Origin: Alphaproteobacteria bacterium UBA6347
GTDB lineage: Bacteria; Pseudomonadota; Alphaproteobacteria; CAAGCB01; CAG-977
Assembly (NCBI GenBank): GCA_002440235.1
Contig: DJRZ01000046.1
Location: forward strand, 32,065 to 58,441
Direction of reading: 5' to 3'
DNA: 26,377 nt
Of this stretch, positions 15,309 through 22,807 are shown piece after piece. The number at the start of each line of letters is the position of its first letter. The stretch's first letter is position 1. A program made the position numbers and the translations under genes. A model generated the notes under the pieces. That model had not been told where the DNA came from. It saw only the letters and a program-made list of their open reading frames with translations, and ran no database searches.

Positions 15309-16112
15309 TCACAGCGCGAATTTTTCACCCAGATAGACGCGGCGGACGTCTTCGTGGCGGACGACGTCCTGCGGGTCGCCTTCCATCAAAACGACGCCAT
15401 CGTGCAGAATATAGGCGCGGTCAATGATGTCCAGCGTTTCGCGCACGTTGTGGTCGGTGATCAGGACGCCGATGCCGCGGTGTTTCAGATGCGACACCAG
15501 ATCCCTGATTTCGCCGACGGAAATCGGATCGATCCCCGCCAGCGGTTCGTCCAGCAGAATGAACGACGGCGACGACGCCAAAGCGCGCGCGATTTCGACG
15601 CGGCGCCGTTCGCCGCCCGACAAAGCCAAAGCGGGCGCGCGGCGCAAATGGGCGATGGAAAATTCGTTCAGCAGCTCTTCCAGCATTTCTTCGCGCCTGT
15701 CCCAGCGGGGTTCGGCGATTTCCAAAATGGCGCGAATGTTGTTTTCGACGTTCAGACTGCGGAAAATGGACGCTTCCTGCGGCAGATAGCCGATCCCCAG
15801 ACGGGCGCGGCGGTACATGGGCAGGGACGTGACGTCGATGCCGTCGACCGTCACCGTTCCCGAATCGGGGGTGATCAATCCCGTGATGCAGTAAAAGGAC
15901 GTCGTTTTTCCCGCGCCGTTCGGTCCCAGCAGTCCGACGGCTTCGCCGCGGTCGACTTTGAACGACACGTTGCGCAGAACGGGACGTTTTTTGTACGCTT
16001 TGGACAGGCAGGTGGCGCGCAACCCCATTTCGGTCGTCGCCGCCAAACGCGGCGCGCTGTTATTCCCCGTCGGAGGAACTGAGGAGTTTTTCGTTTGATT
16101 CGCGTCCGTCAT
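15309..16112 (-). CDS. lptB: LptB, LPS export ABC transporter ATPase
   Basis: Cytoplasmic ATPase of the LptB2FG transporter that extracts LPS from the inner membrane. 267 residues. Walker A GPNGAGKT is at 63-70, the ABC signature LSGGE at 164-168, Walker B FILLDE at 184-189, and the switch histidine lies in ITDHNV. The first ~28 residues are a Ser/Asn/Pro-rich extension absent from E. coli LptB (241 residues). The start is uncertain: ATG 16112 (GGTGA just upstream), GTG 16118, or ATG 16028, which would remove the extension and match the family length. From 16112 the gene overlaps the 3' end of lptA by 53 nt. LptF and LptG are not in the window. Confidence 0.95.
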   Translation of the reverse strand: MTDANQTKNSSVPPTGNNSAPRLAATTEMGLRATCLSKAYKKRPVLRNVSFKVDRGEAVGLLGPNGAGKTTSFYCITGLITPDSGTVTVDGIDVTSLPMYRRARLGIGYLPQEASIFRSLNVENNIRAILEIAEPRWDRREEMLEELLNEFSIAHLRRAPALALSGGERRRVEIARALASSPSFILLDEPLAGIDPISVGEIRDLVSHLKHRGIGVLITDHNVRETLDIIDRAYILHDGVVLMEGDPQDVVRHEDVRRVYLGEKFAL

Positions 16113-16974
16113 CGTCACCGCTGTTGTTTCCCTTTAAAACGGTCGGCGCTTTGGGCTTTTCGATTTCGACGGGCTTTTTGCCGCTTTCGGGAACGAAAAC
16201 ACCGCGCACCTGTTTTTTAGATTTACCCTTTTCGGACATCATTTGCAAGCGGCTTACGCCCGTTTTCATATTTATATCGGCGACTTCGCCGACGATGAAG
16301 TTTTTGCCTTGCGATATTTTGACGTTCCCCTGCAGGGTCGCCGTTTCCTTGTCGACCAGATAAACGCCCGCGTCGCCTTGGACTTTTTCCTTGTCGTTCG
16401 AAATAACGACGTTGTTTTCGGCTTCGAAACGCTCGACCTGAGTCGCGTCGCCCTTTTTGACGAAATAGGCTTTGACGACGTCGGCTTCCAGACGGCGGGA
16501 ATCCTTCAAAGCAGTGACGCCGCGTCTGGCGACCGCCATGTTTTCGTTTTGCCACAGTTCCAGAACTTTCGCCGTCACGCGTTCCTGACCCGCGAACAGC
16601 TTAACGGGATTTCCTTTAAGAATGATTACCGATTTTTCGATTTCATAAACCGCCGAATCCGCGTAAACCGTCTGTTTCGGCGTCGTGATGATGACGTTTC
16701 CGAACGCCTTGACCAGATAGACGTCGCCGTCTTTGCCGTTCGCGTCGCGGTAGAAAGCGGTGATTTTATCGGCGCCCATCAACGTGTCGCCGCGCGTGAC
16801 CAGCGCTTTTTTCTCGGCGGTCAGCGTTTTTTTGACGCTGTTCCATTCCAGTCCGCCGTCGCTGGTCAGGACGACCTGCTGTTTTTGCGGCGTTTTGGAC
16901 GCGCGGGCGCGCGCCGCCTGCGAAAACGCGAAAACGAAAGCCAACGTCAAACACCAAAAAAGACTGCGGCGCAT
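16060..16974 (-). CDS. lptA: LptA, periplasmic LPS bridge protein
   Basis: OstA-like periplasmic protein whose beta-jellyroll units join into the bridge that carries LPS from LptC to LptD. 304 residues, longer than E. coli LptA (185). A signal peptide spans residues 1-25 (MRRS, hydrophobic core, ARARA before SK). Repeating beta-strand motifs such as [22 protein letters not shown] and [21 protein letters not shown] are typical of the OstA/LptA fold. The C-terminal ~55 residues are Lys/Pro/Asp/Ser-rich and look disordered. The start is directly adjacent to the lptC stop, and AAAGGAAA within the end of lptC serves as ribosome-binding site. Confidence 0.9.
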   Translation of the reverse strand: MRRSLFWCLTLAFVFAFSQAARARASKTPQKQQVVLTSDGGLEWNSVKKTLTAEKKALVTRGDTLMGADKITAFYRDANGKDGDVYLVKAFGNVIITTPKQTVYADSAVYEIEKSVIILKGNPVKLFAGQERVTAKVLELWQNENMAVARRGVTALKDSRRLEADVVKAYFVKKGDATQVERFEAENNVVISNDKEKVQGDAGVYLVDKETATLQGNVKISQGKNFIVGEVADINMKTGVSRLQMMSEKGKSKKQVRGVFVPESGKKPVEIEKPKAPTVLKGNNSGDDDGRESNEKLLSSSDGE

Positions 16975-17676
16975 TTATTTTTTTCCTTTCGTTCTGTTTT
17001 CGGGATAAAACACGGCGCGCGTCTTTCCCGTCAGACGGATCACGGTTCCCTTTTGCGAAACGGAAAAGCCGTCGGCTTCGGCGCTGCCCGCGGGCATGCG
17101 GACGAACACCTTTTCGCGTCCCGAAATATCGCGGGTTTTCATATTGACGACGGCGCCCGTCGTTTCGATTTCCTCGCCCGTTTCGGTGTACAGATAGACC
17201 TGTCCGGACAGTTCCATCGTGTCGTCCTTTTGCGAATAGACGCCGACGTCGGAATCCAAAGCGAACCAGCGGTTGTCCCTGCGCAACAGGTCGGCTTTGA
17301 TGTCGTTCAGCCGGACGCGGCGCGTTTCGCCGGGCAGTTCGAAAGCTTTTTTGGCGACCAGATTGAACGGTTCGCCCTTTTCGTCAACCGAGAAAAAACG
17401 CGGATTGACCATCGCCTGATCGTCGGGGACAGCCATATCCTTGATGTCCGACGCCAGCAGGGAAATCTGTTCTTCCTGCTGGGCGTTCAGCTGCGGCCAG
17501 ACGATCACCAGCCCGATCAGAACCGCCGCCAGACTGGGAAATAAAATTTTCAGGGAAACGACCAGCCGGCTGTGGGTGCGCATGCGCCTTTTCTGCCTGC
17601 GCTGCCAGTCCGCCGCGCCGCCCGTGCGCGTTTTTCCCCATTTCACATCGCTGATGTCGACGACCTTTTGCGCCAT
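16975..17676 (-). CDS. lptC: LptC, LPS export protein anchored in the inner membrane
   Basis: Bitopic inner-membrane component of the LPS transport machine that receives LPS from LptB2FG and hands it to LptA. 233 residues. A basic cytoplasmic N-terminus (WQRRQKRRMRTHSR) precedes one membrane helix at about 38-60. The periplasmic jellyroll follows, with strands such as MELSGQVYLYTETGEEIETTGAVV and ISGREKVFVRMPAGSAEADGF. Sequence is poorly conserved in this family, so the call rests on topology, these strands, and the position between kdsD and lptA. Its ATG overlaps the kdsD stop by one base, which implies translational coupling. Confidence 0.88.
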   Translation of the reverse strand: MAQKVVDISDVKWGKTRTGGAADWQRRQKRRMRTHSRLVVSLKILFPSLAAVLIGLVIVWPQLNAQQEEQISLLASDIKDMAVPDDQAMVNPRFFSVDEKGEPFNLVAKKAFELPGETRRVRLNDIKADLLRRDNRWFALDSDVGVYSQKDDTMELSGQVYLYTETGEEIETTGAVVNMKTRDISGREKVFVRMPAGSAEADGFSVSQKGTVIRLTGKTRAVFYPENRTKGKK

Positions 17677-18647
17677 CAGGCGACTCCGGCGCGCAAGCAG
17701 TCGTGCATGTGCAGCAACCCGATCGGCTTGCCTTCGCCGTCCAGAACGAACAGTCCCGTAATGCCCTTGCCCGTCGTGTTCATAATGCGCAAAGCGTCGA
17801 TCGCCAGCGTCTGCGCCGTCGTCGTGCGGGGATTCGTCGTCATCACGTCGCCGACCGTTTTCGTCAGCAGGTCGGGCGCCATCGCGCGGCGCAAATCGCC
17901 GTCGGTGAAAATGCCGCAGAATTTGCCGGAACCGTCGACGACCCCCAGACAGCCGAAGCCCTTTGAGCTCATCTCAACCAAAGCGTCCGCCATGTTCAAC
18001 CCCGGTTCGACCAGCGGCATTTCGTCGCCCGTGTGCATCAGGTCGGCGACGGTCAGCATCATCTTGCCCAGTTTGCCGCCGGGGTGGCGCAGTTTGTATT
18101 GGTCTTTGGAAAAATTGTGCAGTTTCAGCAAAGCGATCGCCAGCGCGTCGCCCAAAGCCAGCATCAGCGTCGTCGACGTCGTGGGCGCCATGCCGAACGG
18201 GCAGGCTTCGCGAATCGGCGGCAGGCACAGGACGACGTCCGACTGACGTCCCAGCGTGCTGTCGCGCCGCCCCGTCATGCCGATCAGCTTGATGCCGAAA
18301 CGGCGGCAGAACGCGATGATGTCGCTCAGTTCCGGGGCTTCGCCCGAATTGGACAGCGCGATGACGATGTCGTCGGGTTCGATCATGCCCAGATCGCCGT
18401 GGCTGGCTTCGCCGGGGTGGACGAAATACGCCGTCGTCCCCAAAGACGCCAGCGACGCCGCGATTTTGCGCGCGATGTGTCCGCTTTTGCCCATGCCGGT
18501 GACGATGACGCGCCCCTTCGCCGCGTTGACGGCGTTGACGGCGTCGACGAACGAACCGTCGACGCTGTCGCTTAAAAGCTTTAACGACGCGCTTTCCAAA
18601 TCCAAAACATCGTGGGCTGTCTGCAATATTTCGCCGGAAGTCATCAT
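17676..18647 (-). CDS. kdsD: Arabinose-5-phosphate isomerase KdsD/KpsF
   Basis: Interconverts ribulose-5-phosphate and arabinose-5-phosphate, the first step to Kdo of the LPS inner core. 323 residues, as in E. coli KdsD (328). The SIS domain (about 35-170) carries VTGMGKSGHIARKIAASL (K54, H57), VHPGEASHGDLGMI (H83) and ALSNSGEAPEL. Two CBS domains follow, about 205-260 (VADLMHTGDEMPLV) and 265-323 (VGDVMTTNPRTTT). The first two codons are both ATG; AGGGAA lies about 10 nt upstream. Position next to lptC is conserved and links Kdo supply with LPS export. It starts 24 nt after rnd. Confidence 0.95.
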   Translation of the reverse strand: MMTSGEILQTAHDVLDLESASLKLLSDSVDGSFVDAVNAVNAAKGRVIVTGMGKSGHIARKIAASLASLGTTAYFVHPGEASHGDLGMIEPDDIVIALSNSGEAPELSDIIAFCRRFGIKLIGMTGRRDSTLGRQSDVVLCLPPIREACPFGMAPTTSTTLMLALGDALAIALLKLHNFSKDQYKLRHPGGKLGKMMLTVADLMHTGDEMPLVEPGLNMADALVEMSSKGFGCLGVVDGSGKFCGIFTDGDLRRAMAPDLLTKTVGDVMTTNPRTTTAQTLAIDALRIMNTTGKGITGLFVLDGEGKPIGLLHMHDCLRAGVA

Positions 18648-18671
18648 TCGCGTCGTTCCCTTGTCAAAAAA

Positions 18672-19286
18672 TCAATGTGAAAACACGGTGCCGCATTCAA
18701 ATCCCGCGATATCCATCATACCGACGTGCGGCAGAAAATCGAAACACGCCCGCGCCATTTCCGTCCGCCCCTCGCGCGCCAGCAAAGCGTCCAGCTTTTC
18801 TTTCAGCGCGTGCAGGTAAAGAACGTCGTTCGCGGCGTATTTCAGCTGTTCGGGCGACAGTTCGTCCGCCCCCCAGTCGGAACACTGCTGTTCCTTTTCC
18901 AGTTCGACGCCCAGCAGGGATTCGCACAGCGATTTCAGGCTGTGTGACGGGGCGTTCGTCCGCGCCAGCTTCGACGCGATTTTCGTGCAGTAGACGGGAC
19001 GGCAGACCGCCCCCAGATATTTGTACAGCGCGGCGACGTCGAACCGCGCGTATTGAAAGATTTTCAGAACGGACGGATCTTCGATCAGCGCCTTCAGATT
19101 CGGCGCGTCGTAGCACCCTTTTTTGAAACGGACGATATGGGCGTTTCCTTTGCCGTCCCCCAGCTGAACCAGGCACAGCCGGTCGCGGTTCAATTCCAGT
19201 CCCATCGTTTCGGTGTCGACGGCGACGGCTTTTTCGAAACGGACGTTTTCGGGCAAATCCCCTTCGTGAAAGTAAATTTGCGTCAT
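18672..19286 (-). CDS. rnd: Ribonuclease D, short exonuclease-only form
   Basis: DEDDy-family 3'-5' exoribonuclease for 3' trimming of tRNA and other stable RNA. At 204 residues it has only the exonuclease domain and lacks the HRDC domains of E. coli RNase D (375 residues); short forms are common in alphaproteobacteria. Exo I is D24-x-E26 (VAVDTETMGL), exo II includes D83 (QYARFDVAAL), and exo III is Y150-x3-D154 (KYAANDVLYLH). AAGGAA lies about 8 nt before the ATG. It is the first gene of the run to ptsN. The tRNA-Leu terminator lies only about 20 nt upstream, leaving little room for a promoter of its own. Confidence 0.92.
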   Translation of the reverse strand: MTQIYFHEGDLPENVRFEKAVAVDTETMGLELNRDRLCLVQLGDGKGNAHIVRFKKGCYDAPNLKALIEDPSVLKIFQYARFDVAALYKYLGAVCRPVYCTKIASKLARTNAPSHSLKSLCESLLGVELEKEQQCSDWGADELSPEQLKYAANDVLYLHALKEKLDALLAREGRTEMARACFDFLPHVGMMDIAGFECGTVFSH

Positions 19287-19305
19287 TGATTTAAATTCCT
19301 TCCGT

Positions 19306-19336
19306 TCAAAAAGAAAGGGGCTTTAACCGCCCCTTT
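19306..19336 (-). terminator. Terminator downstream of tRNA-Leu
   Basis: On the - strand AAAGGGGC (19336-19329) and GCCCCTTT (19321-19314) form an 8-bp stem with a 7-nt loop, followed by CTTTTT. It sits between tRNA-Leu and rnd. Confidence 0.75.
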
Positions 19337-19352
19337 GTCTTGAAACTTGTTT

Positions 19353-19439
19353 TGGTGCCCAAAATAGGACTCGAACCTACACACCCTTGCGAGTACTAGC
19401 ACCTGAAGCTAGCGCGTCTACCAATTCCGCCATTTGGGC
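19353..19439 (-). tRNA. tRNA-Leu, anticodon CAG
   Basis: An 87-nt class II tRNA on the - strand. The acceptor stem GCCCAAA pairs with TTTGGGC, the discriminator is A and CCA is encoded. The anticodon stem CTAGC/GCTAG encloses TTCAGGT (anticodon CAG, reading CTG). A long variable arm (ACTCGCAAGGGTGT region) precedes the T-arm GTTCGAGTC. CTG is the dominant leucine codon in the flanking genes. Confidence 0.97.
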
Positions 19440-19458
19440 AAAACAAGAAACAGGTAAC

Positions 19459-19487
19459 TGTCTATTACGTTTTTATCCTCCCGTCAA
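19459..19487 (-). promoter_or_regulatory. Candidate promoter of tRNA-Leu
   Basis: On the - strand -35 TTGACG (19487-19482) and a weak -10 TAGACA (19464-19459) are separated by 17 bp, 19 nt before the tRNA 5' end, in the 58-nt gap after uppP. Confidence 0.4.
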
Positions 19488-19497
19488 CAAAAAAATT

Positions 19498-20295
19498 TCA
19501 AAAAATGCAAAAAAGATAAATTCCCAGCAAAACGCGGTAGATCGCGAACACCGCGAACGACGACGTTTTCAGCCATTTCATCAAAAAACCGATCGCCAGA
19601 ACGCCGCCCGCGAACGAAATCAGCCCGCCCGTCAGAATCATCGTCCCCGACAGCGCGCCCGCGGTTCCGCCGCCCGCCAGAATATCCAAAATCCCCAGCG
19701 TTCCCGCAGCGCCGATGGTCGGAATCGACAACAGCATCGAAAAACGCGCCGATTCCCCCCGCTCGATTCCCAGCGCGCGCGCCGCCGTCATCGTGATGCC
19801 CGACCGGCTGACGCCCGGAATCAACGCCAGCATCTGCGCGCAGCCGATCCAAAAGGCGTCTTTCAGCGTCATCGCGGCGACGTTTTTGCCCGCTTTGCCG
19901 ATTCGGTCCGCCGCGTACAGCAGGACGCCGCCCGCGATCGCGGTCACCGCGACGACCGTCGGATTTCGGAGATTCTCCTCGATGTACGAATGAAACAGCG
20001 CGCCGGCGGCGAAAACGGGCAGACACCCGACGCCCAGTTTCAGGGTCAAAGCGGCGGCTGGCGTTTCGAACCGCCGTTTCAGGACGTCGACGCCGCCCGA
20101 AATCATCGCCGCGACGTCCGCGCGGAAATAGATCATCACGGAAAACAGCGTGCCGACGTGCAGGGCGATGTCCGCCGCCAGCCCCTGGTCCCGCCAGCCG
20201 AACAGCATCGGCGTCAAAATCAGGTGCGCCGAAGAGCTGACCGGCAGAAATTCCGCCGCGCTCTGCACCAAAGCCAGAACAACCGTTTGCAACAT
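19498..20295 (-). CDS. uppP: Undecaprenyl-diphosphatase UppP/BacA
   Basis: Integral membrane phosphatase that recycles undecaprenyl pyrophosphate to the monophosphate carrier used for peptidoglycan and O-antigen; overproduction gives bacitracin resistance in other species. 265 residues, as in E. coli (273). The active-site motifs are EFLPVSSSAHL at 15-25 (usually SSSGHL; here Ala replaces Gly) and PGVSRSG at 160-166. Several hydrophobic segments run through the length, as expected for a multi-pass protein. GGAGGAA lies 7 nt before ATG 20295. It is divergent from the GST-fold gene across a 122-nt AT-rich gap that should hold promoters for both directions. Confidence 0.95.
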   Translation of the reverse strand: MLQTVVLALVQSAAEFLPVSSSAHLILTPMLFGWRDQGLAADIALHVGTLFSVMIYFRADVAAMISGGVDVLKRRFETPAAALTLKLGVGCLPVFAAGALFHSYIEENLRNPTVVAVTAIAGGVLLYAADRIGKAGKNVAAMTLKDAFWIGCAQMLALIPGVSRSGITMTAARALGIERGESARFSMLLSIPTIGAAGTLGILDILAGGGTAGALSGTMILTGGLISFAGGVLAIGFLMKWLKTSSFAVFAIYRVLLGIYLFCIF

Positions 20296-20351
20296 GGGCG
20301 TTTCCTCCGTTTGAAAAAACCTTTCGCGTCAGGATAAGTTTTTTTTCGATA

Positions 20352-20381
20352 TTTACAAGCTATAAACTATTCCAATATAAG
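20352..20381 (+). promoter_or_regulatory. Candidate promoter of the GST-fold gene
   Basis: TTTACA (20352-20357) and TATAAG (20376-20381) are separated by 18 bp, with a predicted leader of about 30 nt before ATG 20418. It lies within the AT-rich gap between uppP and this gene. Confidence 0.45.
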
Positions 20382-20417
20382 AATCTTAGAACAAGTTTGC
20401 TTTCGGAAAGACGGCGC

Positions 20418-21104
20418 ATGTACACATTGTATCAACACCCCGCGGATCCTTTTTCCAACAAAGTGCGAATGCTGTTGGGAGAAAAAGGTTTGCAATTCAA
20501 CGAGATAACAGAAGCTTTTTGGCTGTACCGCCCCGAATTCGCCGCCGTCAACCCGTCCGGCGAAACCCCCGTTCTGGAAGAACCCGACGGCACGCTGATC
20601 TGCGGACACCGTCCGATCTGCGAATACGTCGACGAAACGACGTCGCGCCCCCTGCTGGGCAGCTATCCGCGCGACAAAGCCGAGGCGCGCCGCCTGTGCG
20701 ACTGGTTCGACGACAAGTTTTACAACGAAGTCACCCGCTATCTGGCGGGCGAAAAAATCATCAAGCGGCTGACGGGCGGCGTTCCCGATTCGGAAACGAT
20801 CCGCGCGGGAAAAATCAACATCGCCGGTCATCTGGCTTACGCCGAATGGCTGTTGAAACAGCGCAACTGGCTGGCGGGCGACGCGTTTTCCATGGCGGAC
20901 ATTTCGGCGGCGGCGCAGTTCGCGATTCTGGACTACATCGGCGAAGTCCCGTGGGACAAGCCCGCGCCGGACGGCGGCTTGGCGTTCAAAGAAACCCGCG
21001 ACTGGTACGCGCGCGTCAAATCGCGTCCGTCCTTCCGCGGCATTTTGACGCTTCGCATCGCGGGAATCACCCCCGTTCCCCACTACACGAACCCCGATTT
21101 TTGA
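20418..21104 (+). CDS. Glutathione S-transferase-fold protein, candidate FzlA
   Basis: 228-residue cytoplasmic protein with a thioredoxin-like N-terminal domain (MYTLYQHPADPFSNKVRMLLGE, PSGETPVL as the cis-Pro segment at about 51-58) and an all-alpha GST C-terminal domain (WLAGDAFSMADISAAA). The single-gene context and the C-terminal end VPHYTNPDF resemble alphaproteobacterial FzlA, the GST-like FtsZ-binding protein that controls constriction, rather than a detoxifying GST. That reading is inference; a generic GST is the alternative. I chose ATG 20418 because GGAAAG lies 7 nt upstream and the family starts at MY(T/K)L. The next gene, a lipoprotein, begins 20 nt after the stop. Confidence 0.8.
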   Translation: MYTLYQHPADPFSNKVRMLLGEKGLQFNEITEAFWLYRPEFAAVNPSGETPVLEEPDGTLICGHRPICEYVDETTSRPLLGSYPRDKAEARRLCDWFDDKFYNEVTRYLAGEKIIKRLTGGVPDSETIRAGKINIAGHLAYAEWLLKQRNWLAGDAFSMADISAAAQFAILDYIGEVPWDKPAPDGGLAFKETRDWYARVKSRPSFRGILTLRIAGITPVPHYTNPDF

Positions 21105-21124
21105 CCGACGGAGCTGAACCGGAA

Positions 21125-21493
21125 ATGAAAAAACTGTTTTTGCCGTTATTCCTTTGCCTGTGCCTGACCGCCTGTTCGACGCCGACGCGCGTCTATTATT
21201 GGGAAAAGGCGAACACGGGGGCGGAACGGTTTGTGCGGGATCACAACAAATGCCTGGAACAAGCCGATTTCTGGCCGTGGTCGCTTTCATGGGGCGGCGA
21301 AGCCACCACGCTGGATCTGCGCCTGCGGCTGAAAGACGGCGGCATCTGGGCGAATTTCATTCCCTACGTCGGATCCATGCCGATTTTCGTGAATTCCGCC
21401 CACCCGTCCGGCACCGTGATTTACTGGCGTTACGCATCCTGCATGCGCGACAAAGGCTACACCGAACGCCGCCCCTACGGCGGTCCGCTGTGA
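21125..21493 (+). CDS. Small lipoprotein of unknown function
   Basis: 122-residue predicted lipoprotein. MKKLFLPLFLCLCLTAC forms a signal peptide with lipobox LTAC, so C17 would be lipidated, followed by STPTRVYYWEKANTGAERFVRDHNKC. The mature part is rich in aromatic residues (WPWSLSWGG, YWRYASCMRDKGY). It contains two cysteines besides C17, in HNKCLEQADF and YASCMRDKGY. That pattern recalls small outer-membrane lipoproteins with a CMxxKGY-type end found in many proteobacteria, but I cannot name the family. It lies 20 nt after the GST-fold gene and 44 nt before the glycosyltransferase, so the three may form one transcript. Confidence 0.8.
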   Translation: MKKLFLPLFLCLCLTACSTPTRVYYWEKANTGAERFVRDHNKCLEQADFWPWSLSWGGEATTLDLRLRLKDGGIWANFIPYVGSMPIFVNSAHPSGTVIYWRYASCMRDKGYTERRPYGGPL

Positions 21494-21537
21494 TCAAAGA
21501 ATTTTGTTTGCTTTAAAAAATAATGGAAAAAAAAGCT

Positions 21538-22713
21538 ATGACCGAAAACAAGAAAATCGTCGTTATGCAAGTCCTGCCCCGTCTGGAAACGGGCGGCGTC
21601 GAACGGGGGACGACCGAAATCGCCGCCGCGCTGACCGACGCGGGATTCGGATCAATCGTCGTTTCGGGCGGCGGACGTCTGGTGCACGACTTGGAACGGG
21701 GCGGCACGGAACACATCACTCTGCCCGTGTATTCCAAAAACTGGTTCACGATCCGCCGCAACGCCGCAAAGCTGGCGAAAATCATCATGGAAAAGCGCGT
21801 CGACATCGTCCACGCGCGCTCCCGCGCCCCCGCGTGGGCGGCGAAGCGGGCGTGCGAAATGACGGGCGTCCCGTTCATGACGACGTTTCACGGCGCGTAC
21901 AACATGGGACCGTTCAACATCAAAAAAAGATACAACAAAGTGATGACGGACGGCGTCGTGACGATCGCGGTGTCGAACTTTATCAAAAACCATATCCTGA
22001 GCAACTATGAAAACGTCGATTCCGACAAGATCCGCGTGATTCACCGCGGCGCGGACGTCGACCGGTTCAACACGTCGCAGGTGACGCAGGGGCGGCTGAT
22101 CGCCCTGTCGCAAAAATGGAACCTGCCGGAGGACAAGCCCGTCATCATGCTGCCGGGGCGTCTGACCCGCTGGAAAGGTCAGCTGCTGTTTCTGGACGCG
22201 CTGGCGCAGATGAAGCACAAAAACGACGTGCGCTGTCTGTTCGTCGGATCGGATCAGGGGCGTTCGGGCTACCGCCGCGAATTGGAACGCAAGATTAAAA
22301 AGCTGGGATTGAGCGCCGCGGTTCAGCTGGTCGACCATTGCAGCGAAATGGACGTCGCCTACATGCTGTCGGACATCGTCGTGTCCGCGTCCACCGACCC
22401 CGAAGCGTTCGGGCGCGTCATTCCCGAAGCGCAGGCGATGGGGCGTCTGGTCGTCGGTCCCGACCACGGCGGGGCGACCGAAACGATTCGGGACGGCGAA
22501 ACCGGATTTTTGTTCAAGCACGGCGACGCCGCCGATCTGGCGCGCAAGCTGGACGCCGCGCTGGACCTGCCCGCGGACGAAAAGCGGGCGATGACCGAAC
22601 GGGCGATGCGGGGCGTGCGCGACGACTTTTCCAAAACGAAAATGTGCGAAAAGACGCTGGCGCTGTACCGCGAGGTCGCGGCGGCTTTCCCCGTCGGCGG
22701 GAAAACGGCGTAA
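21538..22713 (+). CDS. GT4-family glycosyltransferase
   Basis: Cytoplasmic GT-B-fold retaining glycosyltransferase, 391 residues. The N-terminal Rossmann-like domain has the GGVER motif (LETGGVERGTTEIA) and VHARSRAPAWAA. The C-terminal donor-binding domain has LPGRLTRWKGQ and the E-x7-E motif E289-AFGRVIP-E297, then GGATETIRDGETGFLF. These features fit GT4 enzymes of LPS-core or O-antigen assembly; the sugar and acceptor cannot be told. Two starts are possible: ATG 21523 has no ribosome-binding sequence, while ATG 21538 has GGAAAA upstream and is preferred. uppP and the kdsD-lpt genes nearby give an envelope context. Confidence 0.88.
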   Translation: MTENKKIVVMQVLPRLETGGVERGTTEIAAALTDAGFGSIVVSGGGRLVHDLERGGTEHITLPVYSKNWFTIRRNAAKLAKIIMEKRVDIVHARSRAPAWAAKRACEMTGVPFMTTFHGAYNMGPFNIKKRYNKVMTDGVVTIAVSNFIKNHILSNYENVDSDKIRVIHRGADVDRFNTSQVTQGRLIALSQKWNLPEDKPVIMLPGRLTRWKGQLLFLDALAQMKHKNDVRCLFVGSDQGRSGYRRELERKIKKLGLSAAVQLVDHCSEMDVAYMLSDIVVSASTDPEAFGRVIPEAQAMGRLVVGPDHGGATETIRDGETGFLFKHGDAADLARKLDAALDLPADEKRAMTERAMRGVRDDFSKTKMCEKTLALYREVAAAFPVGGKTA

Positions 22714-22739
22714 ATCGTTCATTCGGCTTTGATTCCCTC

Positions 22740-22768
22740 TTGAATGCGGGACAAAGCGGAATTACAAT
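22740..22768 (+). promoter_or_regulatory. Promoter of thrS
   Basis: TTGAAT (22740-22745) and TACAAT (22763-22768) are separated by 17 bp, close to sigma-70 consensus. The predicted leader is about 33 nt. It is too short for a T-box and I see no structure resembling one. Confidence 0.6.
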
Positions 22769-22807
22769 GCGCGCATCAAAAACTTTAAATGAAAGAAGAT
22801 TGTTTTC

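Noticed and set aside
22769..22807. Possible T-box or autoregulatory leader of thrS
   Set aside because: The predicted leader is only about 33 nt, too short for a T-box, and shows no tRNA-like stem-loops.
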